Shown piece by piece: positions 43,639 through 53,409 of a DNA stretch of 64,000 nucleotides (positions are counted from its first letter, which is position 1; every line of letters begins with the position of its first letter). Under the pieces are notes generated by a model. It saw only the letters and a program-made list of their open reading frames with translations. It had not been told where the DNA came from and did no database searches. The translations under genes and the position numbers were made by a program. This DNA comes from Clostridiales bacterium. GTDB taxonomy: Bacteria; Bacillota; Clostridia; Lachnospirales; JAQSXR01. The DNA is taken from assembly GCA_029256575.1 (NCBI GenBank), contig JAQSXR010000007.1:41593-105592 (forward strand). Reading direction: 5' to 3'.

Positions 43639-44364
43639 TTAGTCATTTGCTTGTATTACCAATGCTTTTCCACTCGTTATTCGTATTTGACCTATTTCAT
43701 TTGTTAATTCATTACTTATACCGATTGATTCTCCCTGGGAAATGGTTGCATCCGAAAGTGGGTATTTAAATCCGCCCAAATATATTCCTGTTACACATTC
43801 AGTAGTTGGAAGGAGAGAAATATATTTTCCGTCTTTTGCATTTATTTCTACTTTATCATCAATCATTTGAATTATATTTTTATCATCAATAATTTTACAA
43901 GGTATTTTATGTTTCAGTGTAATATTTAATAGTCCTATATTAGCCATTGTATGGTCCATACGGGAGCCAATTGCCCCAACTATCGTTATATCACTAGCTC
44001 CAAATTCAATCGCCTTTAAAAGTGCTAAATGAGTATCCGTATAATTTTTCTCAGGAGGAAATTGAACGACTTTAATCCCAATATTTTGATATGCTTGTAA
44101 TACGTCCTTCTTTACAGTATCAAAATCACCAATTATGCAGTCAACTAGAATATTCATCCTATTTCCATCAATAATACTTAAATCCGGTGTAATATTCATT
44201 CTATTACAATCATTTATATTTTTATTCTCACTTATATCTTTATTGTACTCATCTATTACCGTCAATCCACCATCTACGGCCATAACATACTCAAAAGTAT
44301 TATTATACACTCTAACGAGTACTTCATTTGATACTTTTCCACCGGTTATGATTAATGTCTTCAC
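43639..44364 (-). CDS. thiN: Thiamine pyrophosphokinase (with internal duplication)
   Basis: 241 residues. An N-terminal catalytic domain (AVDGGL, GDFDTVKKD, FPPEKNYTDTHLAL, GAIGSRMDHTMANI) and a C-terminal beta domain (GKYISLLPTT) identify the TPK family, which makes thiamine diphosphate from thiamine and ATP. Residues 53-66 and 67-80 are an imperfect 14-residue tandem duplication (NRMNI in both) inserted where the family has a single PDL-IIGDFDS segment. The active-site GDFD is retained. The start is GTG, 2 bp after rpe. Confidence 0.92.
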   Translation of the reverse strand: MKTLIITGGKVSNEVLVRVYNNTFEYVMAVDGGLTVIDEYNKDISENKNINDCNRMNITPDLSIIDGNRMNILVDCIIGDFDTVKKDVLQAYQNIGIKVVQFPPEKNYTDTHLALLKAIEFGASDITIVGAIGSRMDHTMANIGLLNITLKHKIPCKIIDDKNIIQMIDDKVEINAKDGKYISLLPTTECVTGIYLGGFKYPLSDATISQGESIGISNELTNEIGQIRITSGKALVIQAND

Positions 44365-44366
44365 AT

Positions 44367-45029
44367 CTAAGCCTCGTACTTTTCAAATTTATCTAAAAAC
44401 GCTTTTACATTTGCTCCAGCATTTCCGTTATATACGGCTGAGCCCGCAACAAAAATATTTGCACCTGCTTCGATTGCTACGTCTATATTATCAATAGTAA
44501 TACCACCATCTACTTGTATATCAACATTAAGGCCTTTTTCATCAATTAATTTCTTAATTGCTTTAATCTTATCCGTTGCATATGGAATATAACCTTGTCC
44601 ACCAAAGCCTGGATCAACACTCATAATTAGTACCATGTCTACCTTATCGAGTATATGATCAAACACATTAAGTGGAGTTGCCGGATTCACTGCAACACCA
44701 ACTTTAATACCATTTTCTTTTATTTTATCAATTGTTCTATTTAGATGGGAGCAAGCTTCCGCATGGATACAAATCAAATCAGCTCCAGCTTTTATAAAAT
44801 CATCTATGTATCTAATTGGCTCAACTACCATTAGATGAACATCAAGGACTTTATTAGTCACTTTCTTAGCCGCTTTTACAGCTGGTACACCAAAGCTAAT
44901 ATTTGGAACAAAAGCTCCATCCATTACATCAATGTGAATATACTGTGCTCCAGCTTTATCCACTTCAGTGATTTCTTCTCCTAATTTTGTAAAATCTGCT
45001 GATAATATTGAAGGGGCTAATATAAGCAT
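44367..45029 (-). CDS. rpe: Ribulose-phosphate 3-epimerase
   Basis: 220 residues, a TIM barrel with LAPSILSADF, the metal ligands in HIDVMDGAFVPN and DVHLMV, VDPGFGGQGY and VDGGI. It interconverts ribulose-5-phosphate and xylulose-5-phosphate in the pentose phosphate pathway. It is cotranscribed with rsgA upstream and thiN downstream, with gaps of 1-2 bp. Confidence 0.97.
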   Translation of the reverse strand: MLILAPSILSADFTKLGEEITEVDKAGAQYIHIDVMDGAFVPNISFGVPAVKAAKKVTNKVLDVHLMVVEPIRYIDDFIKAGADLICIHAEACSHLNRTIDKIKENGIKVGVAVNPATPLNVFDHILDKVDMVLIMSVDPGFGGQGYIPYATDKIKAIKKLIDEKGLNVDIQVDGGITIDNIDVAIEAGANIFVAGSAVYNGNAGANVKAFLDKFEKYEA

Positions 45030-45030
45030 T

Positions 45031-45909
45031 TTACCATCTCCTTTGTGATTTTATATCTTCATAAATATATTTATAACTTTCATAACGCGATTGACTTACC
45101 TGTCCATCTTCTAAGGCTTTTTTTACTGCACAATTTGGCTCATTAATATGAACGCATCCATTAAATCTGCATTTATCTCTATAACTATCAAATTCAATAA
45201 AGTAATTATTCAAGAATTCATACTCAATATCTTCAAGAACAATGGAGCTAAACCCAGGAGTATCCATTACATAGGTACCCTCATCTACATATATTAGTTC
45301 AGAATGTCTCGTTGTATGTTTTCCTCTTTTAATTTTTAAACTGAGTTCACCTATTTCCATAATTGTATTATCTTGCATAAGATTTAGCAGTGAAGACTTT
45401 CCAACGCCAGATGGTCCAGCGAGTACTGTAGTTTTTCCTTTTAATATTGACTTAATGTAGTCAACTCCATAATTTGTAAGCACACTTGTTGAAAAAGTAT
45501 TATATCCACACTTTTCATATATCTTTAATAATAAATCTAATTCTTTTTCCGATACAACGTCTGCTTTATTAAAACAAATATTAACAGGAACATTCGCTTT
45601 TTTCATGATTATTAGAAATTTATCTAACAAATTAAAGTTTGGTGCAGGGTCTGCCGCCGCAAATACAACCAAAGCTTGATCAACATTTGCCACAGCAGGT
45701 CTAAATAATAGGTTCTTTCTTTTAAGGATATTTGTTATATTCCCTTTTTTATTTTCTTCATCGATAACGTCGATTAATACACTATCTCCAACGAGAGGCT
45801 TAATATTTTGATTTCTAAATATACCTTTTGCCTTGCACTCATAAATACCATATTCATAGACGTGTACATAATAAAACCCAGCGATACCTTTTATTATTTT
45901 TCCCTGCAT
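45031..45909 (-). CDS. rsgA: RsgA ribosome small subunit-dependent GTPase
   Basis: 292 residues. An N-terminal OB fold is followed by a circularly permuted GTPase (G4 NKAD first, then G1 GPSGVGKSS, then DTPGF) and a C-terminal zinc-binding segment (CRFNGCVHINEPNC). It checks late 30S assembly and releases RbfA. The conserved order prkC-rsgA-rpe-thiN in Firmicutes is present. Confidence 0.96.
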   Translation of the reverse strand: MQGKIIKGIAGFYYVHVYEYGIYECKAKGIFRNQNIKPLVGDSVLIDVIDEENKKGNITNILKRKNLLFRPAVANVDQALVVFAAADPAPNFNLLDKFLIIMKKANVPVNICFNKADVVSEKELDLLLKIYEKCGYNTFSTSVLTNYGVDYIKSILKGKTTVLAGPSGVGKSSLLNLMQDNTIMEIGELSLKIKRGKHTTRHSELIYVDEGTYVMDTPGFSSIVLEDIEYEFLNNYFIEFDSYRDKCRFNGCVHINEPNCAVKKALEDGQVSQSRYESYKYIYEDIKSQRRW

Positions 45910-45924
45910 CCAACTACTCCTTCT

Positions 45925-47916
45925 TTATTCACCTTCACCAAATGATATTGACCAGCTCTTACTTTGATATTCGTCATTGATATATAATTTAACTGTTCCT
46001 TCACCACTTTTGCCTTCAACAGGAACTGTTAATGGTAATTCTTCAATTTCTACATATCGATCAAATACAACGGAAGCTGTTTCATTTTGGATTAATTCTA
46101 ATTTAACCATTCCACCTAATACAAAATCACCAAATATATTTTCTAATAATATTTGTTCTGTAAAATATTTAGGAGGTCCAAGACTTACTTTCAAATCAAC
46201 ATACGATCCCTCAACAACACTTGCCCCAGAATCTATGTTCTGACTTACTACTCTATCTTTTTCATAATTATCACTTTCAACATAAGTTACTTTACCAACA
46301 TTTAAATTAAGATCTTCTAATGCAGTACGTGCATTATCTATCGTCAAATTTATGAGATAAGGTACCGGAACATTCTTTACTTCTTTACCATTACTGACAA
46401 CAATAGTAACAATTTCATCTTTCGTCAAATTACCTTGTGAAGGATATTGTCGAATTACTTCACCAATATTAATGTCTGTACTATATTCTCGTTCAATAAC
46501 TGGAGTAAGATTTGCATCCTTGATTAAAGATTCTGCTTCGTTAAATTTCTTACCTACAACATTAGGTACACTAAAAGTCTCAATACCCTTACTAACTAAT
46601 ACTTTAATCTTTACTCCAACTGCTACTCTTGTTCCAACTTCTACACCTTGCTCGATTACTACATCCTTAGCAATTGTATCAGAAAATTCATAAGTTACTT
46701 CTCCAAGTTCTAAATTAGACTCTTTTAATTTCGAAGTGGCTTCTTCTAATGATAAGCCTTCAATGCCTGGTATTTCTGTAACTTTACTTTGTCTCGTATC
46801 ATTAATTTTACTAACCGCAAATATTGCCCCGCCTGTTACTATGGAAATTGCAAATATTATAGCCAAAGCCATAACGAACTTCTCTGTCCAAGTACTTTTT
46901 GGTTCTTGATTATTATGCTCTTTTTTTAAGGATACTGGTTTCTCACTAGTTTTATCTTTTATAGGCAAATCAATTTCTTGTCTATCATTTTTTGCATTTA
47001 TTTGGTTATTAATCTGCTCTACCTCTTCTTTTGAGATCATAACAGTTGGTGAATCCATTGATAAGTTTGGTTTCGTAATAACTACGATAACATTTGGATC
47101 CTTTTCTGCTCTTCTTAGATCAACAATAACATCAGTTATATTTTGATATCTTAGTTCGCCTTTTTTCTGAATCATTTTCATAACAACCGACTCAACACTT
47201 TGTGATATATTTGGGTTTACATCGGAAGGTTTAACAACCTCTCCTTGTATATGTTGGAGAGCAATCGAAACATTATTATCTCCTTCATATGGTAGCTTAC
47301 CAGTCAACATCTCAAACAGAGTTATTCCTAATGAGTAAATGTCACTTTTTTCATCTGTATATCCCCCTCTAGCTTGTTCAGGTGATATATAATGAACTGA
47401 CCCAGTTGCATTTGCTGTAATTGTAACAGAGGAAGCTGCTCTCGCAATCCCAAAATCAGTAACTTTTACAATTCCATCAAATGAAATAATAATATTTTGT
47501 GGCTTAATATCTCTATGAATAATTTTATTTTTATGTGCATGTTCTATTCCACTGGCTATTTGTATAGCAATTTCAACTGCTTCTTCCATAACAAGAGGAC
47601 CTTTTTGGTTAATAAATTCTTTTAATGTCATACCTTCAATTAATTCCATTACAATATAATGTATTCCATCTCCTTGAACAACATCGAATACATTAACTAT
47701 ATTAATATGTGATAGGCTAGCTGCTGATTGAGCTTCTGCATTAAATTTTTGCACAAAGTTCAAATCTTCACTAAATTCATCCTTTAACACTTTAATCGCT
47801 ACATACCTATTTAGTTTATGGCATTTTGCCTTATAAACATCAGACATTCCTCCAGAACCTATCTTTTCGATTATCTCGTATCTATCTCCTAATATTTTCC
47901 CTGGTAATAACAACAT
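45925..47916 (-). CDS. prkC: PrkC/StkP-type PASTA serine/threonine kinase
   Basis: 663 residues: an N-terminal Hanks-type kinase (GSGGMSDVY, catalytic Lys42, HRDIKPQN, DFG), a membrane helix near residues 345-368, three PASTA domains (about 375-580) and a C-terminal beta-rich domain (about 580-663). PASTA domains bind muropeptides or lipid II, and the kinase signals wall status, division and spore germination. It is paired with its phosphatase prpC 15 bp upstream. GGGGG at 7 bp supports ATG 47916. Confidence 0.96.
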   Translation of the reverse strand: MLLLPGKILGDRYEIIEKIGSGGMSDVYKAKCHKLNRYVAIKVLKDEFSEDLNFVQKFNAEAQSAASLSHINIVNVFDVVQGDGIHYIVMELIEGMTLKEFINQKGPLVMEEAVEIAIQIASGIEHAHKNKIIHRDIKPQNIIISFDGIVKVTDFGIARAASSVTITANATGSVHYISPEQARGGYTDEKSDIYSLGITLFEMLTGKLPYEGDNNVSIALQHIQGEVVKPSDVNPNISQSVESVVMKMIQKKGELRYQNITDVIVDLRRAEKDPNVIVVITKPNLSMDSPTVMISKEEVEQINNQINAKNDRQEIDLPIKDKTSEKPVSLKKEHNNQEPKSTWTEKFVMALAIIFAISIVTGGAIFAVSKINDTRQSKVTEIPGIEGLSLEEATSKLKESNLELGEVTYEFSDTIAKDVVIEQGVEVGTRVAVGVKIKVLVSKGIETFSVPNVVGKKFNEAESLIKDANLTPVIEREYSTDINIGEVIRQYPSQGNLTKDEIVTIVVSNGKEVKNVPVPYLINLTIDNARTALEDLNLNVGKVTYVESDNYEKDRVVSQNIDSGASVVEGSYVDLKVSLGPPKYFTEQILLENIFGDFVLGGMVKLELIQNETASVVFDRYVEIEELPLTVPVEGKSGEGTVKLYINDEYQSKSWSISFGEGE

Positions 47917-47931
47917 TTCATATCCCCCTTT

Positions 47932-48654
47932 CTAATTCTTTATAACAATAGCAGATATGTTATCATCTCCGCCATTGCAGTTGGATGCAGATATTAGGTT
48001 CTTAACTTTTTCTTCAACATCTGTATTACTCAAAAGTATCTCTTTTATTTCATTATTACTTAGCATATTCGTTAATCCATCTGAACACATTAATACGTAA
48101 TCATTTGAATTTAATTTTTGTTCAAACAAATCTACCATCACCGTATCGGAAACACCTATTGCTCTAGTAATACGATTTTTTTTCGGATGATTAATTGCTT
48201 CTTCTTCTGTTATTTGTCCACTGATTAGCATTTCTTCTACAAATGAATGATCTATCGTGACTTTATTTATGTTTTCTTCATTCACTATGTACGCTCTGCT
48301 ATCACCAATATTAGCAACATAAAGCGTTCCGTAATCAATTACAGCTACTACAAAGGTTGTTCCCATTCCTGTAAATTCTTCATTTTCCATTGATAGTTTG
48401 TATACAATAGAATTCATTTCTTTAATTCCGATTTTTAGGATATCTGTTATACTGTACAAATCAGTATTATCAACAAACTCAATAAAATTCTTAACTGCAA
48501 TAGAGGATGCTTGATCACCAGCATTATGTCCTCCCATTCCATCTGCTACAATGAAAAGATTTGGAAGATTACCAATTTTCTCTCCACTATAAAAAATATA
48601 ATCTTGGTTATTTGTACGTTTTTGTCCTATGTCTGTTATTCCATAAACTTCCAC
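47932..48654 (-). CDS. prpC: PrpC/Stp PP2C-family phosphatase
   Basis: 240 residues, a metal-dependent PP2C: ADGMGGHNAGD with the metal-binding Asp, GMGTTFVVAV, NIGDSRAY, CSDGLTN and the final DDNISAIVI. It reverses phosphorylation by PrkC. The start is GTG 48654 behind GGAGG at 7 bp. It lies between rlmN and prkC as in most Firmicutes. Confidence 0.96.
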   Translation of the reverse strand: MEVYGITDIGQKRTNNQDYIFYSGEKIGNLPNLFIVADGMGGHNAGDQASSIAVKNFIEFVDNTDLYSITDILKIGIKEMNSIVYKLSMENEEFTGMGTTFVVAVIDYGTLYVANIGDSRAYIVNEENINKVTIDHSFVEEMLISGQITEEEAINHPKKNRITRAIGVSDTVMVDLFEQKLNSNDYVLMCSDGLTNMLSNNEIKEILLSNTDVEEKVKNLISASNCNGGDDNISAIVIKN

Positions 48655-48666
48655 ACGTATCGCCTC

Positions 48667-49719
48667 CTAAACATTTTCTATATAACTTTTTCTAAGTTGC
48701 CCACAAGCAGCTTGAATATCTTGACCCATTTCACGTCTTATTGTAGCATTTATCCCATGTTTTTCAAGACAATTTCTAAATGCATTCACTTGCTCATTCT
48801 GGGTCCTTGCATAACTTCTTTCCTTAATAGGATTTATCGGAATTAGGTTTACATGACATAACATACCTTTTAGCAATTTAGATAGTGCTTTTGCATCATC
48901 AATATTATCATTAACGCCTTGCACTAAGCTGTATTCAAATGTAATTCTACGATTACTCTTATCTAAAAAGTATTCACAAGCTTCTAATATTTCACTGATA
49001 GAATATTTATTTGCTATCGGCATAAGCTCTCTTCTTTTTTCATCTGTTGTTGCGTGAAGTGAAATTGCAAGGGTTAGTTGTGGTTTCATATCTGCTAATT
49101 TGTATATCTTATCAACTAAACCACATGTTGATACTGTAATATTCCTTTGGCTAATATTCAAACCATTTTCGCTAACAATAAGATCTAGAAATCTTATAAA
49201 GTTATCGAAATTGTCAAAAGGTTCACCAGAGCCCATTATAACAACATTTGAAACCCTTTCACCAGTTAGCTTTTGTATCTTATAAATTTGATCTAAAAAT
49301 TCTGATGGAGATAAGTTTCGGATTCGACCACCAATCGTAGAGGCGCAAAACTTACAACCCATACTACATCCAACTTGAGATGAAATACATACTGAGTTAC
49401 CATGTTTATATTTCATTAGTACACTCTCAATTATGTTTCCATCCTTCAATTTAAATAGAAACTTAGCAGTTCCATCAATTTCAGATACTTTTTTATCTAC
49501 TACTTCTAAATTAATTAATTCTGTATCTTTCTCAAGTCTTTCTATTAACTTTTTAGAAAGATTCGTCATTTCATCATATGAGGATACAAGCTTATTATGC
49601 AACCAATCATAAATTTGTTTTGCTCTAAACTTTTTATCTCCAATTGATTCCATATATTCTTCTAACTCTGACAATAGTAATGATTTAATATCTATTTTAT
49701 TTTGCAATTCATTTTCCAA
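48667..49719 (-). CDS. rlmN: RlmN dual-specificity RNA methyltransferase
   Basis: 350 residues, a radical-SAM enzyme with CSMGCKFCAS (the CxxxCxxC cluster), the N-terminal accessory domain (ELEEYMESIGDKKFRAKQIYDWLH) and the second catalytic cysteine near the end (QAACGQL). It makes m2A2503 in 23S rRNA and m2A37 in some tRNAs. The start appears to be TTG 49719, with AAGGATGAG upstream. It lies 2 bp after rsmB. Confidence 0.97.
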   Translation of the reverse strand: MENELQNKIDIKSLLLSELEEYMESIGDKKFRAKQIYDWLHNKLVSSYDEMTNLSKKLIERLEKDTELINLEVVDKKVSEIDGTAKFLFKLKDGNIIESVLMKYKHGNSVCISSQVGCSMGCKFCASTIGGRIRNLSPSEFLDQIYKIQKLTGERVSNVVIMGSGEPFDNFDNFIRFLDLIVSENGLNISQRNITVSTCGLVDKIYKLADMKPQLTLAISLHATTDEKRRELMPIANKYSISEILEACEYFLDKSNRRITFEYSLVQGVNDNIDDAKALSKLLKGMLCHVNLIPINPIKERSYARTQNEQVNAFRNCLEKHGINATIRREMGQDIQAACGQLRKSYIENV

Positions 49720-49721
49720 TT

Positions 49722-51074
49722 TTACTCATCCTTTTTTAATCGTGCTACAAATAATCCATCAGTCGCATGAATACCAGGAATTAATTGTATATAGCCTTTA
49801 TCTTCATCTGTCTGTAGCTCTTGAGGTAAATATTTCGAAATACTTTCTACTTTCATCCCAAGGTTATTGATACACCATTTTACGTTATCTTGATTTTCTT
49901 TTGAATTGATCGTACAAGTACTGTAAACTAATATACCACCTTTTTTTAGATATTGTACTGCTATTTTCAATATTTCTTTCTGGAGTTCAAGCAACTCGCG
50001 TATCTGTTCATTACTTGTCTTATATTTAATATCGGCTTTTTTACCAATTATTCCAAGTCCTGAGCAAGGTACATCAGCAATAACAACATCTGCTGTATTT
50101 ATTAAAGTTTCATCGAGTTCTAAAGCATCTGCTTTTTCAACTTGAACATTTTTTAGACCCAATCTATTTACAGTATCCTTAATTAAATTAACTTTTGTAT
50201 CGGATATATCTCTAGAGATAACAGTTCCTGTACCTTCTAACTTCTCTGCAATATGTGAAGTTTTCCCACCAGGAGCGGCACATAAATCAATTACCAGATC
50301 TCCTTTTTTGACATTTGCTACTTCTGCTATTAACATTGAACTTTCATCTTGAACCTGAAATAATCCTTGTTGAAAACTACTAAGTCCATCTATATAATCA
50401 TATTTTAATAGCTTAATTGCATATGGTAAATAGTTTCCTGGTTCAACAACTGCCCCTTGTTCTTGAAGTGCATTTATCAAATCATTTGTTGTAATTTTAT
50501 TTAAGTTACAACGAATTGTAATTGGCTTTTCTTTCGAGAATGCTTCACACATAATCTTAACGGTATTATAATCATAATCTTTTCTATAACGTTCAATTAT
50601 CCACTTTGGAATAGAATATGTGATTGATAGGTAATCAACTGGCTTCTTTTGCTCATTTGGATATTCGATACTCTCTATATTTCTTGCTACGTTTCGAAGC
50701 ACTCCATTTACAAAACTCTTAAGGCCACTATATTTTCTTATTTCAACTAACTTACCTGCCTCATTTATAGCGGCTGATTCTGGAATCTTTGACATATATT
50801 TTAATTGATATACGGTCAGTCTAAGAATATTGAGAATAGCTGGTTTCATCTTTTCAGTTGCTAAATTCGAGAATAAATTAATAATATAGTCTAGTTCGAT
50901 AGCTTTTTCAATAGTTCCATTCGCAAGCTTAGTAATAAAGGCTCTATCTTGTTTATCTAGAAATTGATATTGTTTTAGGGTATTATTAATTGCTATATGG
51001 CTAAAACTTTCATTAATAAATACATCATCAACAATATTTAAACTGATTGCTCTTAAATTAATTGGATTAGTCAC
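49722..51074 (-). CDS. rsmB: RsmB 16S rRNA m5C967 methyltransferase
   Basis: 450 residues: an N-terminal NusB-like domain (about 1-140), then a Nol1/Nop2/Sun methyltransferase with VIDLCAAPGGKTSHIAE, ADVPCSGLGIIGKKAD (first Cys) and YSTCTINSKEN (catalytic Cys). It overlaps the end of the zinc peptidase gene by 8 bp, indicating coupling. Confidence 0.96.
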   Translation of the reverse strand: MTNPINLRAISLNIVDDVFINESFSHIAINNTLKQYQFLDKQDRAFITKLANGTIEKAIELDYIINLFSNLATEKMKPAILNILRLTVYQLKYMSKIPESAAINEAGKLVEIRKYSGLKSFVNGVLRNVARNIESIEYPNEQKKPVDYLSITYSIPKWIIERYRKDYDYNTVKIMCEAFSKEKPITIRCNLNKITTNDLINALQEQGAVVEPGNYLPYAIKLLKYDYIDGLSSFQQGLFQVQDESSMLIAEVANVKKGDLVIDLCAAPGGKTSHIAEKLEGTGTVISRDISDTKVNLIKDTVNRLGLKNVQVEKADALELDETLINTADVVIADVPCSGLGIIGKKADIKYKTSNEQIRELLELQKEILKIAVQYLKKGGILVYSTCTINSKENQDNVKWCINNLGMKVESISKYLPQELQTDEDKGYIQLIPGIHATDGLFVARLKKDE

Positions 51075-51783
51075 GATTACTACCTCTGGATAATAGAACT
51101 AGTCTAAGTAAAGTTAAGATTGTTGTAGCTGCTGCTGCAACATAAGTAAGAGCCGCTGCTCTTAGTACTTTTTTAGCCATTTTTAGTTCATTTCCATCCA
51201 TTAAATACATTTGTCTTAAATTCTTCAACGCTCTACTTGAAGCGTTAAATTCAACCGGCAAAGTTACTACTTGAAACAGTACAGTTCCAGAAAATACAAT
51301 AATTCCAAGTGTTATTAAACCAGGAAAACTAAGAATAATACCAAGAATAACACTAAAAAACCCTGCAGATGAGCCAAAGCTAGCAACTGGCACAAGAGCA
51401 CTTCTAATTCTTAAAAATGTATAATTTTGTTGATCTTGAATTGCGTGTCCAACTTCATGTGCTGCTACGCCGATAGCAGTAATTGAAGTAGAGTCATGTA
51501 CAGCACTTGATAATCTAAGAACTTTGCTTCTCGGATCATAGTGATCTGTATACTCCCCTTTTACTCTTTCAACACTTACATTACGAATTCCTGCATTGTT
51601 CAGGATTCTATTCGATACATCTTCACCTGTAAGTCCATATTGTGTACCAATTTTTGAATATTTTTTCATAGTAGAATTTACATTCACTTGAGCAATAACT
51701 GTAATAATCATACCAATAATAACTAGATAATAAGTTGGGTCAAAACCATAAAAACCCATTCCATAATAACCAAATAAATTCAT
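51067..51783 (-). CDS. YugP-like membrane zinc metallopeptidase
   Basis: 238 residues of the neutral zinc metallopeptidase family (YugP). It has an N-terminal membrane helix (about 17-36), the zinc motif AAHEVGHAIQ (HExxH near residues 110-114), a downstream PVEFNASSRA that supplies a third ligand, and two or three C-terminal helices. The substrate is unknown; a role in membrane protein quality control is inferred. It lies in the fmt-rsmB interval, a common Firmicutes arrangement. Confidence 0.88.
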   Translation of the reverse strand: MNLFGYYGMGFYGFDPTYYLVIIGMIITVIAQVNVNSTMKKYSKIGTQYGLTGEDVSNRILNNAGIRNVSVERVKGEYTDHYDPRSKVLRLSSAVHDSTSITAIGVAAHEVGHAIQDQQNYTFLRIRSALVPVASFGSSAGFFSVILGIILSFPGLITLGIIVFSGTVLFQVVTLPVEFNASSRALKNLRQMYLMDGNELKMAKKVLRAAALTYVAAAATTILTLLRLVLLSRGSNRD

Positions 51784-51789
51784 TTATAC

Positions 51790-52725
51790 TCACGCCTTTC
51801 TTAAAATAGTGTATTTATTTACCTTGTATCCTCGTAAAAACGAATCCACTGTCATCCTTTTTTTACCTTCTAATTGCAAATCAATTAATGCTAAACATTT
51901 ATTACCAGTTTGTACAATAATTAAATCCTTTTCTACCTCTACTAATGTACCAGGTTCAGCATCATAATCTTTATCAATTACATCAGCTTTCCAAATCTTA
52001 AGAGTTTTACCATCAATTGTAGTATATGCACTTGGCCATGGATTTAATCCCCTAATTAATCGTTCTATTTCAACTGCTGATTTTGACCACTCAATATTTC
52101 CTAGTTCTTTTCTTAACATTGAGAAATAAGTCGAATCTTCCTCGCACTGTTTTGTTCTATTTGAAGTACCATTTTCAAGCATTGGTAATGTTTCAATTAA
52201 TAATTTTGATCCAATCAATGATAATTTATCTTGTAAGCTCCCACCTGTATCGTCTTTATCTACCGTAACACTTGCTTTACTTATCATGTCCCCAGTGTCT
52301 ATACCAACATCCATATGCATTATGGTAACACCTGCTACTTCTTCCCCATTGATTACAGCCCATTGAATAGGAGCAGCACCTCGATAACGTGGTAGTAAAG
52401 AAGCATGTACATTAATACATCCATATTTCGGTAAATCAATAATACTTTTTGATAAAATTTGTCCAAAAGCAGCAACAACAATTATATCTGGTGCTATTTG
52501 GGTTAAAAAATCAACAAATTCTGGTGCTCTCACCTTAGTTGGTTGATATATTGGGATATTGTATTCCAATGCTTTTTCCTTAACTGGAGGAAATTGCATG
52601 AGATTTCCTCTACCCTTAGGTTTATCTGGTTGTGTAATAACTGCTACTACATCATGACCGGCATTTACTAATTCTACTAAGGTTGGTACTGCAAAATCTG
52701 GTGTACCCATGAAAACAACTTTCAT
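51790..52725 (-). CDS. fmt: Methionyl-tRNA formyltransferase
   Basis: 311 residues. The formyltransferase domain has HASLLPRYRGAAPIQWAVINGE and the GDTGG-type loop (TGDMISKASV), followed by the C-terminal RNA-binding domain (about 205-311). It formylates initiator Met-tRNA; Def, encoded just upstream, later removes the formyl group. The def-fmt spacing is widened to 177 bp by a repeat array. Confidence 0.97.
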   Translation of the reverse strand: MKVVFMGTPDFAVPTLVELVNAGHDVVAVITQPDKPKGRGNLMQFPPVKEKALEYNIPIYQPTKVRAPEFVDFLTQIAPDIIVVAAFGQILSKSIIDLPKYGCINVHASLLPRYRGAAPIQWAVINGEEVAGVTIMHMDVGIDTGDMISKASVTVDKDDTGGSLQDKLSLIGSKLLIETLPMLENGTSNRTKQCEEDSTYFSMLRKELGNIEWSKSAVEIERLIRGLNPWPSAYTTIDGKTLKIWKADVIDKDYDAEPGTLVEVEKDLIIVQTGNKCLALIDLQLEGKKRMTVDSFLRGYKVNKYTILRKA

Positions 52726-52756
52726 TTTATTCCTCCTTTAAATCCTAAATAATATG

Positions 52757-52892
52757 AGTGATACAATGGGGACGGTTCTTTTTGTATTAAAGTGATACAA
52801 TGGGGACGGTTCTTTTTGTATCAAAGTGATACATCGGGGACGGTTCTTTTTGTATCAAAGTGATACAAAAAGAACCGTCCCCATTGTATCAC
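52757..52892. repeat. REP-like array: three direct copies and one inverted copy of a 34-bp unit
   Basis: Direct units start at 52758, 52792 and 52826 (exact 34-bp period); an inverted unit occupies 52860-52892. Each unit reads GTGATACAA...GGGGACGGTTC...TTGTATCA and has complementary ends. The third and the inverted unit form a hairpin with arms of about 33 bp. Similar GGGGACGGTTC repeats occur scattered in Firmicutes genomes near IS200-like RAYT transposases (from memory). Confidence 0.9.
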
Positions 52893-52902
52893 TTATTTAT
52901 CA

Positions 52903-53376
52903 CTATTCTTCGTCTATGTCTTCTTCTACTTCCACTTCTTCAGTCATTATATCAACATAAATAACACCTTCTAAGTGATCTATTTCATGGCAAAAAGCTC
53001 GTGCTAATAATCCCGTGCCTTCGTACTCAACTTCATCTCCATCTTCATTTAGAGCTTTAACTTTAACAAAGGTTGGTCGTTCAACTATTCCTTTACGTCC
53101 TAAGACGCTTAAACAGCCTTCTTCTGCTGCTTCAGAACCACTTTTTTCAATTATAACAGGATTGATAAGTATGATTGGACCTTCTCCAACATCTATTACT
53201 ACTATTCTCTTTAATATTCCTACTTGAGGAGCAGCAAGACCAACACCTTGAGCTCCATACATAGTTTCAATCATATCTTCAATAAGTTCTACTACTTTTG
53301 GAGTAATTTCTGTTACTTCCTTTGATTTCTTCCTTAATACTTCATCACCAATTTGTCTAATTTGTCTAACCGCCAT
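52903..53376 (-). CDS. def: Peptide deformylase
   Basis: 157 residues with all three motifs: [16 protein letters not shown] and HEIDHLEG (metal ligands Cys and two His, catalytic Glu). It removes the formyl group from nascent proteins. An acidic tail ([12 protein letters not shown]) ends the protein. It lies 33 bp after priA and is separated from fmt by the repeat array. Confidence 0.98.
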   Translation of the reverse strand: MAVRQIRQIGDEVLRKKSKEVTEITPKVVELIEDMIETMYGAQGVGLAAPQVGILKRIVVIDVGEGPIILINPVIIEKSGSEAAEEGCLSVLGRKGIVERPTFVKVKALNEDGDEVEYEGTGLLARAFCHEIDHLEGVIYVDIMTEEVEVEEDIDEE

Positions 53377-53409
53377 CTCACTCTCTCCTTTAATCGATCA
53401 CTTAATATT

